Below are positions 46,171-54,048 of a stretch of DNA of 64,000 bases, one piece after another. The notes under the pieces are model-generated. The model was not told where the DNA came from and did no database searches. It worked only from the letters and a program-made list of their open reading frames with translations. The DNA is taken from positions 39,754-103,753 of the forward strand of contig NZ_JFCA01000027.1 in NCBI RefSeq assembly GCF_000612585.1, given 5' to 3'. Numbering within the stretch: the stretch's first letter is position 1; each line of letters opens with the position of its first letter. The translations under genes and the position numbers were made by a program. The stretch comes from Pseudomonas sp. CHM02. GTDB lineage: Bacteria; Pseudomonadota; Gammaproteobacteria; Pseudomonadales; Pseudomonadaceae.

Positions 46171-47343
46171 ATGGCTCAGCCCTACAGTGCGCGCAGTCGC
46201 GCCATCGAACCTTTTCATGTCATGGCATTGCTGGCACGGGCCAATGAGCTGCAGGCCGCTGGCCATGACGTGATCCACCTGGAAATCGGCGAGCCGGATT
46301 TCACCACCGCCGAGCCCATCATCCAGGCGGGCCAGGCAGCGTTGGCCAACGGCAAGACGCGCTATACCGCGGCCCGTGGCCTGCCCGAGTTGCGCGAGGC
46401 CATCAGCGGTTTCTACCAGCAGCGCTATGGGCTGAACGTGGACCCCGAGCGCATCCTGATCACGCCCGGTGGCTCCGGTGCCTTGTTGCTCGCCAGCAGC
46501 CTGCTGGTGGACCCGGGCAAGCATTGGCTGCTCGCCGACCCTGGCTACCCGTGCAATCGCCACTTCCTGCGACTGGTGGAGGGCGCGGCGCAGTTGGTGC
46601 CGGTCGGTCCTGAAGTGCGCTATCAGTTGACCGCTGACTTGGTGGCTAAACACTGGGATCAGGACAGTGTGGGCGCATTGGTGGCATCCCCGGCCAACCC
46701 GACCGGCACGATCCTCACACGCGACGAATTGGCCGAGCTTTCCGGCGCGATCAAGGCGCGCAACGGTCATTTGGTGGTGGACGAAATTTACCATGGCCTC
46801 ACCTATGGCACCGATGCGGCTAGCGTGCTGGAAGTCGACGACGACGCGTTCGTCCTGAATAGTTTTTCGAAGTATTTCGGCATGACCGGTTGGCGCCTGG
46901 GTTGGCTGGTAGCACCACCGGCGGCGGTGGGTGAATTGGAGAAGCTCGCGCAAAATCTCTACATCAGTGCGCCGAGCATGGCCCAGCATGCGGCATTGGC
47001 CTGTTTCACCCCGCAAACCCTTAGCATTCTGGAAGAGCGCCGCGCTGAGTTCGGCCGTCGTCGCGACTTCCTGCTACCCGCCTTGCGCGAGCTGGGGTTT
47101 GGCATCGCCGTCGAGCCGGAAGGGGCGTTCTATTTGTACGCGGATATCAGCGCGTTCGGCGGTGATGCCTTCGCATTCTGTCGTCACTTCCTCGAAACCG
47201 AGCATGTGGCCTTTACCCCCGGCCTGGATTTCGGTCGCTATCAAGCTGGCCATCATGTGCGCTTTGCCTACACGCAAAACCTCGATCGGCTGCAGGAGGC
47301 GGTAGAACGCATCGCCCGTGGCTTGCGGAGCTGGCAAGGCTGA
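46171..47343 (+). CDS. PLP-dependent aminotransferase, class I/II
   Basis: A 390-residue fold-type I aminotransferase of the AspC/AlaT-like group. Conserved features: EIGEPDFTTAEPI, TRYTAARGLPELREAI, the PNPTG-type block SPANPTGT, the Asp of VVDEIYHGL that contacts the pyridine nitrogen, the Schiff-base Lys in NSFSKYFGMTGWRLGW, and the terminal carboxylate-binding Arg in HVRFAY. The exact amino acid substrate cannot be read from sequence. AAGGAAGG precedes the ATG. The stop overlaps sfsA by one base (TGATG). Confidence 0.88.
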   Translation: MAQPYSARSRAIEPFHVMALLARANELQAAGHDVIHLEIGEPDFTTAEPIIQAGQAALANGKTRYTAARGLPELREAISGFYQQRYGLNVDPERILITPGGSGALLLASSLLVDPGKHWLLADPGYPCNRHFLRLVEGAAQLVPVGPEVRYQLTADLVAKHWDQDSVGALVASPANPTGTILTRDELAELSGAIKARNGHLVVDEIYHGLTYGTDAASVLEVDDDAFVLNSFSKYFGMTGWRLGWLVAPPAAVGELEKLAQNLYISAPSMAQHAALACFTPQTLSILEERRAEFGRRRDFLLPALRELGFGIAVEPEGAFYLYADISAFGGDAFAFCRHFLETEHVAFTPGLDFGRYQAGHHVRFAYTQNLDRLQEAVERIARGLRSWQG

Positions 47344-48053
47344 TGCGCTTTAATCCTCCCCTCGAAGAAGCGCGGCTGATTCGCCGCTACAAGCGCTTTC
47401 TCACCGATATCGAAACCGTTACCGGCGAGTTACTTACCATTCACTGCCCCAACACCGGCTCGATGCTCAATTGCATGGTCGAAGGCGGGCAGGTCTGGTT
47501 CAGTCGTTCCAATGACCCCAAGCGCAAGTTGCCTGGCACCTGGGAAATCGCCGAGACGCCCCAGGGCCGTTTGGCGTGCGTGAACACCGCGCGCGCCAAT
47601 CAGTTGGTCGAAGAGGCGTTGCTGGCGGGGGTCATCACCGAACTCAATGGCTTTACCGCATTGAAGCGCGAAGTGCCTTACGGTCAGGAGAAAAGCCGCA
47701 TTGACTTTCGCCTGGACTATCCCGACGGCGCGGCTTATGTCGAAGTCAAAAGTGTGACACTGGGTTTCGATGGCTCTGCGGTCGCGGCGTTTCCCGATGC
47801 TGTGACCCAGCGTGGCGCCAAGCATTTGCGCGAGCTGGCGCATCTGGCGCGGGAGGGTGTGCGTGCGGTGCAGTTGTATTGCGTCAATCTTTCAGGGATT
47901 GAGGCCGTGCGCCCGGCCGTGGAAATCGACGCGGCCTACGCTGCCGCCCTGCGTGAAGCCAAGGCGGCGGGGGTAGAAGTGCTGGCGTATGGCGTGCGGG
48001 TGACATCCGAAGACATCTGTGTGGACCGGCGGTTGGACGTGCTGCTCGACTAG
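47343..48053 (+). CDS. sfsA: DNA/RNA nuclease SfsA family protein
   Basis: SfsA, first linked to sugar fermentation in E. coli; the family has an OB-like N-terminal part and a PD-(D/E)XK-like nuclease core. It has 236 residues. Recognisable blocks are LTDIETVTGELLTIHCPNTGSML, YGQEKSRIDFRL and VEVKSVTL, with the core Asp, Glu and Lys. It starts by overlapping the aminotransferase stop and its 3' end overlaps that of the convergent Rieske gene by 4 bases. The physiological role is uncertain. Confidence 0.92.
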   Translation: MRFNPPLEEARLIRRYKRFLTDIETVTGELLTIHCPNTGSMLNCMVEGGQVWFSRSNDPKRKLPGTWEIAETPQGRLACVNTARANQLVEEALLAGVITELNGFTALKREVPYGQEKSRIDFRLDYPDGAAYVEVKSVTLGFDGSAVAAFPDAVTQRGAKHLRELAHLAREGVRAVQLYCVNLSGIEAVRPAVEIDAAYAAALREAKAAGVEVLAYGVRVTSEDICVDRRLDVLLD

Positions 48054-48367
48054 AGTTCCACCCACAGGCCTTGGGCGTCCTCGCGGCCGGGCACGGCGGT
48101 GAGGCTCTGGCCGGCGCAAGGGCCGGCGATGCACTCGCCGCTCTCGATCAGGAACAGGGCGCCGTGGGTGGCGCACTGGATCAGGCTGGCGCTGGTGTCG
48201 AGAAACTGGTCGGGCTGCCATTCCAGTGGAATGCCGCGATGGGGACAACGATTGACGTAGAAGTAGGCAATGCCGTCCCGGCGCACCGCCAACAGCTTGC
48301 AACCGTCGATATCAAAACCGAGGCTGCAGTTGGGGGCGAGGGCTTCGGAGGAGCAGAGAAACTTCAT
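48050..48367 (-). CDS. Rieske [2Fe-2S] domain protein
   Basis: A 105-residue single-domain Rieske ferredoxin-like protein. Cluster ligands are visible as CPHRG (Cys41, His43) and CATHG (Cys65, His68). There is no signal peptide or membrane span, so it is a soluble electron carrier or an orphan ferredoxin; the partner is unknown. It is divergent from hmuT, with 157 bases between that contain a Fur-like site, so iron control of both sides is possible. Confidence 0.9.
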   Translation of the reverse strand: MKFLCSSEALAPNCSLGFDIDGCKLLAVRRDGIAYFYVNRCPHRGIPLEWQPDQFLDTSASLIQCATHGALFLIESGECIAGPCAGQSLTAVPGREDAQGLWVEL

Positions 48368-48385
48368 TTCAATCCTTTAAGTGCC

Positions 48386-48413
48386 TTGACGTTCAAATGC
48401 AAACAATTATCAA
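48386..48413 (+). promoter_or_regulatory. Candidate Fur-controlled promoter of hmuTUV
   Basis: TTGACG (48386-48391), 16-base spacer, TATCAA (48408-48413). A 19-base stretch overlapping it (48393-48411) matches 12 of 19 positions of the Fur box consensus, with the right half (AATTATC) best. Repression by iron-bound Fur would fit a haem importer. The match is moderate. Confidence 0.45.
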
Positions 48414-48524
48414 ATGCCGGCTTCGCCCGTTAGCTGGTCGGGCGCTCAATACGATGCCAGGCAGGCGTTCCCTGTCACATCGATGAGCGCTTGAGCGGCC
48501 CTGCCCTTGGAAGGAAACCCTGTT

Positions 48525-49403
48525 ATGCGCCTGAGTGCCAGCGCTATTGCGCTTGTTGTCGGACTGCTGGTCAACCACGGGGCTCAAGCCTCTGAACTGC
48601 CACAACGCTGGGTGAGTGCCGGTGGGGCGCTGTCGGAATGGGTGGCGGCCCTGGGCGGTGAGTCGAAATTGGTGGGCGTGGACACCACCAGCCAGCACCC
48701 GGAGTCGCTCAAGGCATTGCCGAGCATTGGCTACCAGCGGCAGCTATCGGCTGAAGGCATTCTGAGTTTGCGCCCGCAGGTGCTGGTCGGTACTGAAGAA
48801 ATGGGCCCACCGCCTGTGTTGGCGCAGATTCGCAACGCGGGTGTCAAGGTGGAGATGTTCTCGGCGGAGCCGGATCTGCCGACGTTAAAAGGCAACCTTC
48901 AGCACTTGGGCAAGTTGCTTGGCAATGAGGCCAGGGCCAACGAACTGTTTACCGGATATGAGCAGGCGTTGGACCAGCAGAAGCGCTGGGTTACCAAGGC
49001 CCAATCTACGCAAAAGGCACCAGGCGTGTTGCTGTTGATCGGCCATTCGGGCGGCAAGTCGCTGATCGCAGGCACAGACACGGCGGCTGACTGGGTGCTG
49101 CAACAGGCCGGCGGGCGCAATCTGGCGACCCATAGTGGTTACAAGCCGTTTTCTGTGGAGTCGTTGGCGGGGTTGAGCCCGGATGTGCTGGTGTTTGCTG
49201 ATCGTGCCCTTTCCGGTGATGCGGCGCGTGCCGCACTGTTCAAGGAAAACCCGATCTTGGCGGCCACTCCGGCGGCCAAGAGCGGGCGAGTGTTTGAGGT
49301 GGATCCCACCTTGCTGGTCGGCGGGCTTGGGCCGCGTCTGCCGCAAAGCCTGGTGAGTCTGTCGGCCGGGTTTTATCCGCTTCAGACTAAGCCTGCCCCA
49401 TGA
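48525..49403 (+). CDS. hmuT: Haem ABC transporter, periplasmic binding protein
   Basis: Captures haem in the periplasm for HmuUV (PhuTUV in P. aeruginosa). The ATG at 48525 with GGAAGGAAA gives 292 residues. The signal peptide ends AQA before Ser23. The rest is a class-III binding protein with two lobes: VSAGGALSEWVAALGGESKLVGVDTTSQHPESLKALPSIGYQRQLSAEGILSLRPQVLVGTEEMGPP and LSPDVLVFADRAL. The stop overlaps hmuU (ATGA). No TonB-dependent haem receptor or haem oxygenase gene is next to it. Confidence 0.93.
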   Translation: MRLSASAIALVVGLLVNHGAQASELPQRWVSAGGALSEWVAALGGESKLVGVDTTSQHPESLKALPSIGYQRQLSAEGILSLRPQVLVGTEEMGPPPVLAQIRNAGVKVEMFSAEPDLPTLKGNLQHLGKLLGNEARANELFTGYEQALDQQKRWVTKAQSTQKAPGVLLLIGHSGGKSLIAGTDTAADWVLQQAGGRNLATHSGYKPFSVESLAGLSPDVLVFADRALSGDAARAALFKENPILAATPAAKSGRVFEVDPTLLVGGLGPRLPQSLVSLSAGFYPLQTKPAP

Positions 49404-50437
49404 CCACTCTGGTTAAACCGAAGACGCTGTTTATAGGGTTGGCGCTGTTGTGTGTATTGGCGATCTGGCTCTCGCTGGCGCTGGGGCCGGTCAGCTTGCC
49501 GTTGCTGGATACGCTCAAGGCCGCGTTACGGTTGATGGGCGTGCCCATCGAGGCCCAAGGCCTGGAGCAGGCCGAGCTGATCCTGGGGCAGATCCGTTTG
49601 CCGCGCACGCTGCTGGGGTTGGCCGTCGGCGGCGTGTTGGCCTTGTCGGGTGTGGCGATGCAGGGGTTGTTCCGTAACCCTTTGGCTGACCCGGGGTTGG
49701 TGGGGGTTTCCAGCGGTGCCGCGCTGGGGGCGGCAGTTGCGATTGTCGGGGGCGCGGTTTTTGGCGGGTTGCCGGATGCGTTCGCGCCTTATCTTTTGTC
49801 CCTCTGCGCATTCCTTGGTGGCCTGGGCGTCACTGCGCTGGTCTATCGACTGGGGCGACGCAACGGCCAGACCAACGTCGCGACCATGCTGCTTGCCGGC
49901 ATCGCCCTGACAGCCCTCGCCAGTTCGGCGGTGGGCCTGTTCACCTATCTGGCCGACGACGCCACCTTGCGCACCCTGACGTTCTGGAACCTGGGCAGCC
50001 TCAACGGCGCCAGCTATTCGCGGTTATGGCCCCTGTTGCTGGTGAGCGCGGGTGTGGCGCTGTGGTTGCCACGCCGGGCCAAAGCGCTGAATGCCTTGCT
50101 GCTGGGTGAGTCAGAGGCCAATCACCTGGGCATCGATGTGGAGGGGCTCAAGCGCGAATTGGTCTTCTGCACGGCGTTAGGTGTAGGGGCCGCGGTGGCC
50201 GCAGCGGGCATGATCGGTTTTGTGGGGCTGGTGGTGCCGCATCTGGTGCGTTTGCTGGCGGGGCCTGATCACCGTGTGTTGTTGCCGGCTTCAGTCCTGG
50301 CGGGTGCAAGCCTGCTGTTGTTTGCCGACTTGGTTGCGCGGCTTGCCTTGGCGCCGGCCGAACTGCCGATTGGTATCGTCACTGCGTTCATCGGCGCACC
50401 GTTTTTTCTTTACCTGTTATTGCGGGGGCGTGCCTGA
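49400..50437 (+). CDS. hmuU: Haem ABC transporter, permease
   Basis: BtuC/FecCD-family inner-membrane subunit of 345 residues with about ten hydrophobic spans. Typical blocks: IRLPRTLLGLAVGGVLALSGVAMQGLFRNPLADPGLVGVSSGAALGAA, the cytoplasmic loop contacting the ATPase, and VGLVVPHLVRLLAGPDHRVLLPASVLAGASLLLFADLVAR. The start overlaps hmuT by 4 bases and the stop overlaps hmuV. Confidence 0.95.
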   Translation: MTTLVKPKTLFIGLALLCVLAIWLSLALGPVSLPLLDTLKAALRLMGVPIEAQGLEQAELILGQIRLPRTLLGLAVGGVLALSGVAMQGLFRNPLADPGLVGVSSGAALGAAVAIVGGAVFGGLPDAFAPYLLSLCAFLGGLGVTALVYRLGRRNGQTNVATMLLAGIALTALASSAVGLFTYLADDATLRTLTFWNLGSLNGASYSRLWPLLLVSAGVALWLPRRAKALNALLLGESEANHLGIDVEGLKRELVFCTALGVGAAVAAAGMIGFVGLVVPHLVRLLAGPDHRVLLPASVLAGASLLLFADLVARLALAPAELPIGIVTAFIGAPFFLYLLLRGRA

Positions 50438-51204
50438 TGCTGCGTGTGGAAGACTTGCAGATCCGTCGCGGTCACAAGACGGTGTTGGCAGATGTCACGC
50501 TCGATCTGCTGCCAGGCGAAGTGCTCGGCGTGCTGGGCCCCAATGGTGCGGGCAAAAGTACATTGCTCGGTGCGTTGTGCGGCGAGTTGCATCCTGACCA
50601 AGGCACAGTGTGGCTGGATCAACGTCCACTGAACGAATGGAGTGGCTCGCAACGGGCCCAGCGCCTGGCGGTATTGCCGCAAACCTCGACGCTGGACTTC
50701 GCTTTTCGCGTTGAAGAGGTTGTCGGCATGGGGCGTCTGCCCCACCAGACCGGGCGCGTGCGCGATGACGAGATTATCGCGGCTGCCCTGCAGGCGGCAG
50801 ATGTTGGGCACTTGAGCGGTCGCAGTTATCTGGCCTTGTCCGGTGGCGAGCGCCAGCGGGTGCACTTGGCGCGCGTACTTGCGCAATTATGGCCAGGAGA
50901 GGCGGGGCAGACGTTATTGCTGGATGAGCCGACCTCGATGCTGGACCCTTTGCACCAACACACCACCTTGCAGGCCATTCGTACCTTCGCCGATCGTGGG
51001 GCGGCGGTGCTGGTGATCCTTCATGACTTGAACCTCGCAGCCCGTTACTGTGACCGTATTCTGTTGCTGGAGGCGGGGCGACCCCATGCCTTGGATACGC
51101 CGGCACACGTGATGCAGCCTGAACCGCTGAAGGCGGTGTTCGGTTTGGATGTGCTCGTTCAGCCCCATCCGGAGCGCGGCCATCCGTTGATCATTGCGCG
51201 CTGA
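50437..51204 (+). CDS. hmuV: Haem ABC transporter, ATP-binding protein
   Basis: ATPase of the haem importer, 255 residues. Walker A GPNGAGKST, the Q-loop around VLPQTSTLDF, the signature LSGGERQRVHLARVLAQL, Walker B TLLLDEPTSMLDPLHQ and the H-loop LHDLNLAARYCD are all present. It overlaps hmuU (TGATG) and ends the operon. The prrF terminator on the opposite strand begins 43 bases downstream. Confidence 0.96.
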   Translation: MLRVEDLQIRRGHKTVLADVTLDLLPGEVLGVLGPNGAGKSTLLGALCGELHPDQGTVWLDQRPLNEWSGSQRAQRLAVLPQTSTLDFAFRVEEVVGMGRLPHQTGRVRDDEIIAAALQAADVGHLSGRSYLALSGGERQRVHLARVLAQLWPGEAGQTLLLDEPTSMLDPLHQHTTLQAIRTFADRGAAVLVILHDLNLAARYCDRILLLEAGRPHALDTPAHVMQPEPLKAVFGLDVLVQPHPERGHPLIIAR

Positions 51205-51246
51205 GTTTCCGTGCGCGCAGGTTTCTACCGATAGCTTTCTACAGGC

Positions 51247-51359
51247 AAAAAAAGACCCGGCAAGAGCCGGGTCAAATAACCGTGATTAGCCTGATGAGGA
51301 GATAATCTGAGAGTCCGAACCAATGGTCTTTCAGTTATCGGCTGATCTCGCGACCAGTT
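51247..51359 (-). ncRNA. prrF: PrrF, iron-responsive small RNA
   Basis: The minus-strand sequence from 51359 begins AACTGGTCGCGAGATCAGCC, which I recognise as the start of Pseudomonas PrrF, and ends in GACCCGGC-TCTT-GCCGGGTC followed by seven T (51273 to 51247), about 113 bases. PrrF is induced when iron is short and blocks translation of non-essential iron proteins. It sits next to the haem importer, as prrF does beside the phu genes in P. aeruginosa. There is a single copy here, not the tandem pair of P. aeruginosa. Confidence 0.92.
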
Positions 51360-51361
51360 GT

Positions 51362-51393
51362 GATAATCATAACGATTCTCATTTGAGAGTCAA
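51362..51393 (-). promoter_or_regulatory. Fur-controlled promoter of prrF
   Basis: On the minus strand TTGACT (51393-51388), a 16-base spacer, and TATGAT (51371-51366). The 19-base GAGAATCGTTATGATTATC (51380-51362) matches 14 of 19 positions of the Fur box and covers the -10 region. Transcription would start at about 51359. Confidence 0.88.
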
Positions 51394-51471
51394 CATTTGT
51401 TTTCAGGGTCTCTTCAGGTTTTCTCAAACGTGCGTTCGGAATGCCTGTAAACGTTGGTCTTGGCAGTTGAT

Positions 51472-51744
51472 CTAGTTTTTTTGGCGCGCCGAAATAGCGT
51501 CCAGTTGACGGTTCAACGCTTCCTTACGCTCGGCAGGAATGTCGTTCCAGTGCACGTCCATCAATGCGCCTTCGATTGCGTACAGCAGCACTTTCGATGC
51601 GCGAAACCCGCGGGTGCGCACGGCCCGGTAAGCATCGACAGCACCCAGGCGACGCAAGTCGGACGCACTGTGGATGCCCACCGCATGCAGCCACTGTGCC
51701 GACGTCTTGCCAAGGTTTTTCAGGTGTTGCAGCTCATCGTTCAT
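51472..51744 (-). CDS. TfoX/Sxy C-terminal domain-like protein
   Basis: A 90-residue protein (ATG at 51744, GGAGG four bases upstream; the in-frame TTG before it is too close to the ribosome site). MNDELQHLKNLGKTSAQWLHAVGIHSASDLRRLGAVDAYRAVRTRGFRASKVLLYAIEGALMDVHWNDIPAERKEAL resembles the helix-hairpin-helix C-terminal domain of TfoX/Sxy, without the N-terminal domain. Full TfoX promotes competence gene expression in Haemophilus and Vibrio; such a role cannot be assumed here. It is followed downstream by prrF on the same strand. Confidence 0.8.
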   Translation of the reverse strand: MNDELQHLKNLGKTSAQWLHAVGIHSASDLRRLGAVDAYRAVRTRGFRASKVLLYAIEGALMDVHWNDIPAERKEALNRQLDAISARQKN

Positions 51745-51935
51745 CAAGCCTCCTTGCGACGGCCGAATGGTGCGGTGGGTATCGTGACCAGGCAGGCCTG
51801 AACAGGAGTGTAGCGCTCAGTAAGAAAAGCGTGGTTCTTTAGTCGGAAACGGCCTAAAGGCAGATGAGGAATGGGGGCAGCAGGCAGGCGGGAGCCCGGC
51901 ACGCCTGCGCGATGCCGGGACTGAAACAGCGAGGT

Positions 51936-52280
51936 TCAGCGAGTACGATAGCGTAGGCGGGTGCCGAAATTGACCGACATGAGGATCTCATCAGCGGTCA
52001 GTTCTGGCGGGAAGTAGGTTCCGGAAATCTGCGCGTGAGCCAGGCTCGCGCCTTCCAGCGGGCAGTCCCGCAGATCCAGGCCGCGCAAATCGGCGGAGCG
52101 GAAATAGGCGTCGGTAAAATCCACGCCGGTGGTGTTCAGCTCGCGCAAGTCCAACCCGCGGAAGTCGCCGCCGCGCATGTCGATGACGCCGTCTTTCGGG
52201 CGTTCCTGGTTAAAGCCTCGGATATCGTCTTTATGCAGGAGCGAGTAGAGCGGAGTATCAAGAAGCTTGGGGTGACTCAT
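51936..52280 (-). CDS. Pentapeptide-repeat protein
   Basis: A 114-residue protein with a run of pentapeptide units in its middle (DFRGLDLRELNTTGVDFTDAYFRSADLRGLDLRDCPLEGASLAHAQISGTYF), which would form a short right-handed beta-helix of about ten units. There is no signal peptide and the function is unknown. Some proteins of this fold protect DNA gyrase, but those are longer. It is downstream of the APH/P-loop fusion in the same direction (93 bases apart). A weak hairpin CCCGGCA/TGCCGGG (51895-51919) follows; no T-run. Confidence 0.85.
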   Translation of the reverse strand: MSHPKLLDTPLYSLLHKDDIRGFNQERPKDGVIDMRGGDFRGLDLRELNTTGVDFTDAYFRSADLRGLDLRDCPLEGASLAHAQISGTYFPPELTADEILMSVNFGTRLRYRTR

Positions 52281-52373
52281 GACGGCGACTCCTGTTGGAT
52301 TTATGACGCCATTATAGTGCCACTATTGCTCGGTCGTGCGCCCTATCTAGACGACACGACCAAGAAATTTTTC

Positions 52374-53930
52374 TTACAAACCTGGCAAGCGCTGGCGAAT
52401 ATGCGCCACCAAAGCATCGAGGGTGCCGCTTTCATTGGTCTCGACGCGCTTGCTGAGGAGCAGTTCCTCGGCGGTCAGCGGGTCGCGGTTGGCTTGCTGT
52501 TCTTCGATAACCGTCAGTGTTGCGTCGGAAGGATCGTTTTTATCCGCCTGACGTTGTGCCAACCAACTGGCAATGACGGCTTGCGGTGCGTTGCAATCCA
52601 GGATCAGGAACGGCGCGCCGGTGGCTTCGGCAACCTTGGCCGCTGCATCGCGTTGTTCGCGTTTCAGGAAAGTGGCATCCAGCACCACCGGGTAGCCGGC
52701 GCGCAGTACGGTATCGGCGATTTCATTCAGGCGTGCGTAGGTTGCCGCACTGGCGTCAGCCGCATAGATGCCAGCCTGTGGTGTGTTTTCGACGTGTTGC
52801 TCACCGAACATGCGTTTGCGTTCCACGTCCGAGCGCAGGCGCACGGCGCCCAGGGCTTCCACCAGGCGCATGGCCACGTGGCTTTTGCCCACGGCCGAAA
52901 CACCGTGGGTAATCGCCAGGAAGCGCGACGGAATGGTGCTGTAGCTTTCCGCCAGGTTGGCGTAGTTGCGGTACTGGCGCAGGGTCGTGGCGCGTTGCAC
53001 CGGGCTGGCTTCGCTCGGCATGCTGAACAGCGCGATCTTGGCGCGTACCAGGGCGCGATAGGCCTTGTAGAAGTTCAGCACTTCCAGGCCTTGGTAGTCG
53101 CCCGTCAACTCCAGGTACTGGCTGATAAAGCGGCGCGCCAGGGATTTCAGGCCACGGTCTTCAAGGTCCATCGCCAGGAAACCGGTGTCGGCGTACACAT
53201 CGGTGAAGCGGAAAGGCTCGTTGAATTCGATGCAGTCGAAGATCACCACATGGCCATCGATCAAGGTGGCGTTACCCAGGTGAATATCACCATGGCATTC
53301 ACGGGTGAAGCCTTCCAGCTTGCGCTGGGAAAACAGCGGCTTGAGGCGCTCGAAGCTGCTTTCGGCCCAGGCCTGCAGTGCTTCCAGTTGTGCCAGGTCG
53401 GCCTTGTCGCTGAGGAACGGACGGATTTGCTCGAAGTTCTGGCGAACCGGTGCCATCACTTCGTCTGGAGTGCCGGCCGGGTGTTCCTGCGGCACTTTCG
53501 GCGCAGCGAGGTGGAACTGCGCGATCTGCTTGGCCATTTCATCGATGTGCGCGCTGGTCAGTTCGCCGTTGGCTTGCAGGGTGCTGAGCAGTTGGCTCTG
53601 CGGGAACTGACGCATTTTCAGTGCGTACTCGATGACCGGGCCGTCGCCGCCCAACTGCGGGGCTTCGGCGGTGCCGGTGATCGGCAACACTTCAAGATAC
53701 AAATCTTCGGTCAGGCGCTGATTGAGGCGCAGCTCTTCGTTGCAGAAGTGGCCGCGCTTTTCCAGGTCGGTGAAGTCCAGAAAACCGAAGTTCATCGGTT
53801 TCTTCAATTTATAGGCATAGGGACCGGTCAGTACGACCCAGGAAATATGGGTTTCGATGACCTGGAACGTTTCAACCGGATGGGGATATAAAGCCGGGTT
53901 TTGCAAGGCGGCGATCAGGGACTGGCTCAC
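52374..53930 (-). CDS. APH-like kinase fused to P-loop ATP-binding domain
   Basis: A 518-residue, two-domain protein. The N-terminal part (about 1-310) is an aminoglycoside-phosphotransferase-like kinase fold with the catalytic loop FTRECHGDIHLGNATLI and the metal-binding VIFDCIEFNEP. The C-terminal part (about 335-518) is a P-loop kinase (AAA_33-like) with ITHGVSAVGKSHVAMRL, YPVVLDATFLKREQRD and DCNAPQAVIASWLAQR. Databases name such proteins bifunctional APH/ATP-binding protein; no substrate is known to me. It is not evidence of antibiotic resistance. It is divergent from mrcB, with 118 bases between. Confidence 0.85.
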   Translation of the reverse strand: MSQSLIAALQNPALYPHPVETFQVIETHISWVVLTGPYAYKLKKPMNFGFLDFTDLEKRGHFCNEELRLNQRLTEDLYLEVLPITGTAEAPQLGGDGPVIEYALKMRQFPQSQLLSTLQANGELTSAHIDEMAKQIAQFHLAAPKVPQEHPAGTPDEVMAPVRQNFEQIRPFLSDKADLAQLEALQAWAESSFERLKPLFSQRKLEGFTRECHGDIHLGNATLIDGHVVIFDCIEFNEPFRFTDVYADTGFLAMDLEDRGLKSLARRFISQYLELTGDYQGLEVLNFYKAYRALVRAKIALFSMPSEASPVQRATTLRQYRNYANLAESYSTIPSRFLAITHGVSAVGKSHVAMRLVEALGAVRLRSDVERKRMFGEQHVENTPQAGIYAADASAATYARLNEIADTVLRAGYPVVLDATFLKREQRDAAAKVAEATGAPFLILDCNAPQAVIASWLAQRQADKNDPSDATLTVIEEQQANRDPLTAEELLLSKRVETNESGTLDALVAHIRQRLPGL

Positions 53931-54048
53931 GGGCGATCCTTCAGAGTCTGGGGGAAAACATGGCGGGCATTATGGCTGCTGCGGCCAGTCGTGCAAACCG
54001 CTGTCCGGCTCATGTTGATCATCAATAAAGTGCGTATAATCCGCCGCC

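Noticed and set aside
51394..51471. Second PrrF copy upstream of the first
   Set aside because: No second Fur box, PrrF 5' sequence or terminator is present in this stretch.
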